A stretch of DNA of 64,000 nt. It comes from Euwallacea fornicatus. Its lineage: Eukaryota; Arthropoda; Insecta; Coleoptera; Curculionidae. The stretch covers positions 4,588,001 to 4,652,000 of the forward strand of contig NC_089548.1 in the NCBI RefSeq assembly GCF_040115645.1. Direction: 5' to 3'. A program made the translations under genes and the position numbers. Of this stretch, positions 59,737 through 64,000 are shown piece by piece (position 1 is the stretch's first letter; each line of letters begins with the position of its first letter). The notes under the pieces are model-generated. The model was not told the DNA's origin, searched no databases, and saw nothing but the letters and a program-made list of their open reading frames with translations.

Positions 59737-62700
59737 TTAAGAACCATTAGATTGTCGATTTTTTAAAATATTAGAAATGAAAAATTCGCCCGCCTTATAC
59801 GAACTCCTGACCAAAGGTCCACTAGCAACATAAAGAAATCCCATTTCCTTTCCCACTGTCTCCCAATGTTTGTATTTGGTAGGGGTAACATATTCTACCA
59901 CCTTAAAAAAAATTAAGATTTAACAATAAATTTTTGAAAAGCCGGCAATCGCTGCGCATACTACATACATATTTCCAAATGTTCAGTATAAGGATATTTT
60001 TGTTCTAAACACCTGTGAAAAGTAACTTTATTTACAATCATAAACATATTTAATGTTGTGTGGACTTTGTAGCATAACACCATGCTCTGTTACTTTCTCC
60101 CTTTGTCAACCGAATTAAAATAGAGACCGTCGTAATATAACTCGCCAAATAAGAGGAACTTAAAAACCTTAATTTTAAGCTTTACTTGAAAAGTAAAAAA
60201 GTAATAGCCATTCTTAACATAGGCTAAAGGACCAATGCATTATTAAATATAAATCGGTATTAGTTCAATAGGTTACTTAAAGCATCAGGTTCGTACAGTT
60301 GCGAATATTTTGGTATCACAATTTGTGTCAATTCCGTCCCTGCCCATGAAACCGCGATAATGCCTATTTTTCTCATTTCCATTAATAACAAAATATGCTA
60401 AATTGCTTTAAAATCCTGAATAGATTTAAATTTTTTGCTGATATGCGAAATATCAAATCTCGATATAAATCCATGCAACTAAGAGAAATGTTTATTTTCT
60501 TTCAACAATGCTTGGATACTTCGTTCCGGGAATTCTGCGCAGCGATTTTCATTCGACAAACACCACATACCTTCAAATGACGCTTAGTAGGTTGCATATA
60601 TTGCCCTAAAGTGACGCAATCTACCCGAGCTTTCTTCAAGTCTTTCAAAGTAGTTTCCACCTCCTCATCACTTTCTCCTAATCCCAACATAATTGAGGAT
60701 TTTGTTATCAAATCCTCATTCATATTCTTGGCGTTTTCCAGTGTAAAAAGCGACTGTCTATCATACAAATTTGTCAAATTCATAGATAAACAGAGTAAAT
60801 TCTTACCTATACTTAGCTCTTCTGTCCCTAACATAGGGGGTTAATTTTTCCACTGTTTCTATGTTGTGGGCATACACATCTAATCCACTATTAACAATAT
60901 TTTTAACTTGCTCTAAATTACCACTGAAATCTGGAACAAGGCACTCAACAAGAATGCTCTTATTTCTGAAAAAAACACTCCAAATTAATTAATTGTTGAT
61001 TCGATTTTTCAACAAACCTTGATTTAATTTCCTTGACAGTTTGAGCAAAGTGATTCGATCCTCCATCTGGCAAATCTTGAGAAATATAAATGATTAGGTA
61101 CTCCATACAATAAGGCAAACTTTTTGTACACATTTACCATCTCTATCCACTGATGTTAGAACAATGTAATCTAGACCCCATGCGGCTATTGCTTGGGCTG
61201 TATTTACTGGTTCATGAGGATCAGGCGGCGGGGGTGCTCTAGATGTTTTTATTGAACAAAACCTACATCCCCTAGTGCATGTGTCTCCAAGTAACTGAAC
61301 AATAGAAATTAAGAAGTTAAGAATTGGCACTCAATAACGAAAAATATATAAAATACAAAATAAGTATTGAAAATAAATATATAGTGTGTCTCAAAACAAA
61401 CAGAAAATATTTAAAAATCCATTTGAAAATGAAACATGTTCATTTTCTTTGTAATTTTGGATTTTATATTAGTTTTGCCATTTTAGAAAAATTGTAGTTT
61501 ATATGAGTTGATTTTGGTTAAGATGTGATAAAAATGCAATTTGGCTTAACATTGGGTGCCTTAACATCACGTTACTCCAACCTGTGAGTTTCAATTTTAA
61601 TTTACTTAATAAATTAATATGAGTAAATTTGCTTCTTTCAGTAAGCCATAACTTTGTCCACTTTAATCTGGTTTACGTTTATTTTTATATGTTAGTGATA
61701 GCGCTAAGGTTACCGTAATCGGAATTGTGGATAATTTGAACATTATTTATCATGTGACGTCGCTTGCTGTTCGCCAAAAATTTATTAAAAGTCCAAAGTA
61801 GGGAGGAAATTTACGAGGACCATATACACGTTGAGACGTGCCTTAACTTAAAACTGAAAAGACAAGTATCAAAGGAGCACTGAGCGTGTGTGACGGCCTT
61901 GGATAGTAATTTTTTAAGTTGTTTTAAAATCTTTTTCTTCAATTTTCAAACATCCTGTTTTAGGATGTGGTTTGATCTTTCTTACCATTATTGTGGCAGT
62001 CTGTGTTCCATGTTCCCCACCACCCCAACATTCTCCAATGTTCGGACATCTAGCTTCCTCACATACAGTATGAAGGTTAAGTCCTCTTAATTGTTCTTTA
62101 ATTTTCGCGAAATTTTTCCCCATAGGTATTGTTCGTTTTAGCCATGGTGGTAACCTCAAGGAAACACACAAATGAAAGCTTTCAGCCTATTCAAGAGCTA
62201 GATAATGTAAATAATGAAATATAAGCATTTAGTTTAAGGCTATGAGACCTCATGGTAGGACGGCACACTTACAAAGCCTAGATTCACAAGGGGATACCCA
62301 AGGGATCACATTAAGAGTTAGACATCTATATGACTGGACAATATTACCAGTTGTCTATTGACAGTTCAATACTACTTACCTATATATATACCAGTTACTG
62401 ATGGCCAAATAATTATAGGTTTATCAATACTTATTGTTTTATTGATGGTTACCAACATTTTCACAACACTTAAGGTAGAGTGAAATAATTATTATGTGTT
62501 ATAAGTATGTGAGTGAGGATACAAAGTATTACTATAGAAAATATAAAAGCCTGTAGCCATTATGTGTATTACTTGTCTCTTTTACTGATGTGTAAAGGTG
62601 GGTCAGCAGGAGATAGTAAAATTATCATCTGTTAAATGAACATTAAGCTATCAAACACACCTAAAACTTGTGAATACTACACTGGCAACATAACAAAAAG

Positions 62701-63119
62701 TACTTGTCTCTTCAACTTTATGGCATTAATACAAGAACAAAGTTCCATTAAACTTTTTGAGGTTAGGTATAATAGAAGAAGAGAATTTATATATATTTTT
62801 ACTTTTCTTACTTATTTAATATTTGTTAAGCAATGAGTTTTTACCTTAATCTCTGATCTTCCCCCTTTTCCCTCTTCAATTTTCCATCATAGTCCTCCCA
62901 AACTTCAACTTCATCTTTTAAAACAGCCTTCGGATCTTGTATAAAGTCTTGTAAGTTCGGACCATTGGCAATTTTTTCACGTAATGCCTCTAGATGAGAC
63001 TTTTTCCTAATTCTAAGTTTAAATACTTGTGTGTATGAAATTTTATTATGTAATTTTAAGATAACTGAAGGGCATACTTACTGTCCCTCAAAGATAGTTA
63101 GAAACTTTGATTTCAGCAT
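59737..63119 (-). CDS. LIAS: Lipoyl synthase, mitochondrial (366 aa, 8 exons)
   Basis: Minus-strand exons: 63119-63082, 63012-62845, 62154-61986, 61294-61138, 61075-61018, 60965-60807, 60757-60571 and 59901-59737; all phases agree, and the intron between exons 6 and 7 is only 49 bp. This radical-SAM enzyme inserts two sulfurs into octanoyl chains on mitochondrial proteins (pyruvate and 2-oxoglutarate dehydrogenases, glycine cleavage H protein). Visible features: auxiliary-cluster cysteines 100, 105 and 111 (CEEARCPNIGEC); radical-SAM cysteines 131, 135 and 138 (CTRGCRFC); TSVDRDDLPDGG; VYAHNIETVE; LGQYMQPTKRHLKV; and the C-terminal RSSY (344-347). Length is normal. The short basic N-terminus (MLKSKFLTIFEGQIRKK) fits mitochondrial import. 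The first exon encodes only 13 residues and is the least certain part. Confidence 0.96.
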
Positions 63120-64000
63120 ACTCTCTTCAGATGATCAACAATTTTAAATAATTTTTTTTATTACTTTAAGGTGAGTTTATGCTAATTTCACTTATAGTTC
63201 TATCACTTAGGGATACAAGGGGACACGAAAATTTATGAATGGAGTTAATCAGAGGTCAAAGTGAAGTATTAATTATCCAGTTTGTTTATGTTACCGCACT
63301 GTCAAGTCGCCATCAGCTGATGGATCATAGGGAAAACAAAGCTTTGTTTACTATTTATTTTTAATGTAATTATCGTCGAAATAGTTATGTAAACCAGATT
63401 TAACAATAAATTTGAATATTACAAGATGCCTAAGACATACTTGCATATATCGGTCTGTTCGTAGTGGAAAATCACAATGCATGTGACGATGAATATCTTG
63501 AGGATCTTTCCGAGAATTACTCAGAAGTTTTGCCTGACATTACAGATAATTTATGAAGCAAAAACAAAACGAATAAAAAGCCGTAAGCCGAATACGTTAT
63601 GACTTTCTTTTTTTAGTTTTAGTTTAGACTTTTCTGCGGTAGTTTGTGCGATAAAATTTAGTTTTTTTCCCTGGTAGTCGGTGAAAGATTGGGATAAAAC
63701 TCTGAATTTTTTAAGCAGGGCACATCTGTCATTGCGACACATATATCCCAGTCTCTGCCTTTCCTTAGTTATTAATTTTTACGTCCGTGCGAACTTTCCT
63801 ACTTAAAATTTAGACGAAATAATAGATGTTAATGGATGAAAACGCACAGTAAAGCTACCTTTGTATATATCTCTTTGGGCATGTCTTAAACTATGGTTTA
63901 AATAACGTAATTCTTTATTCATATCACAAAATGTAACGATTGAAAGCGCGGTACGTAAAATGACAAATCATATGAATTCAATATGCTAAAAAAGAATAAA
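63120..64000. other. Upstream region of the lipoyl synthase gene, to window end
   Basis: No gene could be supported. A plus-strand ATG at 63426 opens only 12 codons. A nearby acidic frame (63462-63557: DDEYLEDLSENYSEVLPDIT) is out of phase with it and might be part of a gene or element cut by the window edge. The minus-strand ORF at 63551-63742 is unassigned. Confidence 0.4.

Noticed and set aside
61890..62090. Plus-strand ORF of 66 codons
   Set aside because: Antisense of lipoyl synthase exon 3, which carries the auxiliary-cluster cysteines.
1..64000. tRNA, rRNA, CRISPR array, operons or bacterial-type ribosome binding sites
   Set aside because: No cloverleaf with a GGTTCGAATCC-type arm was found, no direct-repeat arrays with spacers exist, and the spliced genes show this is eukaryotic DNA.

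Overview
This looks like nuclear DNA from an insect. It is A+T-rich and gene-sparse, the genes are split by canonical GT-AG introns (the smallest about 49-66 bp), and it is littered with decayed Tc1/mariner and jockey-like elements. It also carries the arthropod-restricted MBF2 family and a Brummer-type lipase. I lean towards a beetle, but nothing here proves the order. All multi-exon models below were assembled by hand from splice sites, with reading phase checked across every junction.

Positions 1-19.5 kb hold no recognisable host gene. They contain mobile-element debris: a transposase remnant near 1.7 kb, a nearly full-length Tc1 element at 2.0-3.3 kb, LINE reverse-transcriptase pieces at 4.2-4.9 and 9.7-9.9 kb, a short TA-flanked inverted-repeat element at 5.3-5.7 kb, and a mariner at 10.9-12.0 kb.

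Positions 19.5-27.2 kb hold a minus-strand cluster of MBF2-family genes: two apparently intact three-exon copies with signal peptides and a third, broken copy. Each has a GATA-type site (TTATCA) just upstream, and the two intact copies also have a TATA box at similar spacing. A 645-bp foldback element and a 5'-truncated jockey-like LINE lie between copies 1 and 2. A 126-bp deletion derivative of the mariner lies beside copy 3.

Positions 27-34.5 kb are mostly featureless, with one 616-bp inverted-repeat element. Positions 34.5-64 kb are gene-rich: a Brummer/ATGL-type triglyceride lipase (plus strand, 11 exons), AP-1 complex mu subunit (minus, 2 exons), the replisome hub protein WDHD1/AND-1/Ctf4 (minus, 14 exons), two divergently transcribed small secreted peptide genes sharing a C-terminal C-x10-C motif, and mitochondrial lipoyl synthase (minus, 8 exons). 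These are unrelated housekeeping and metabolic functions, with no sign of operon-like organisation.

The most interesting material is the MBF2 cluster with its shared promoter module, the small peptide pair, the PIP-like C-terminus of the AND-1 protein, and the mariner/MITE pair. I found no tRNA, rRNA, CRISPR or viral region.
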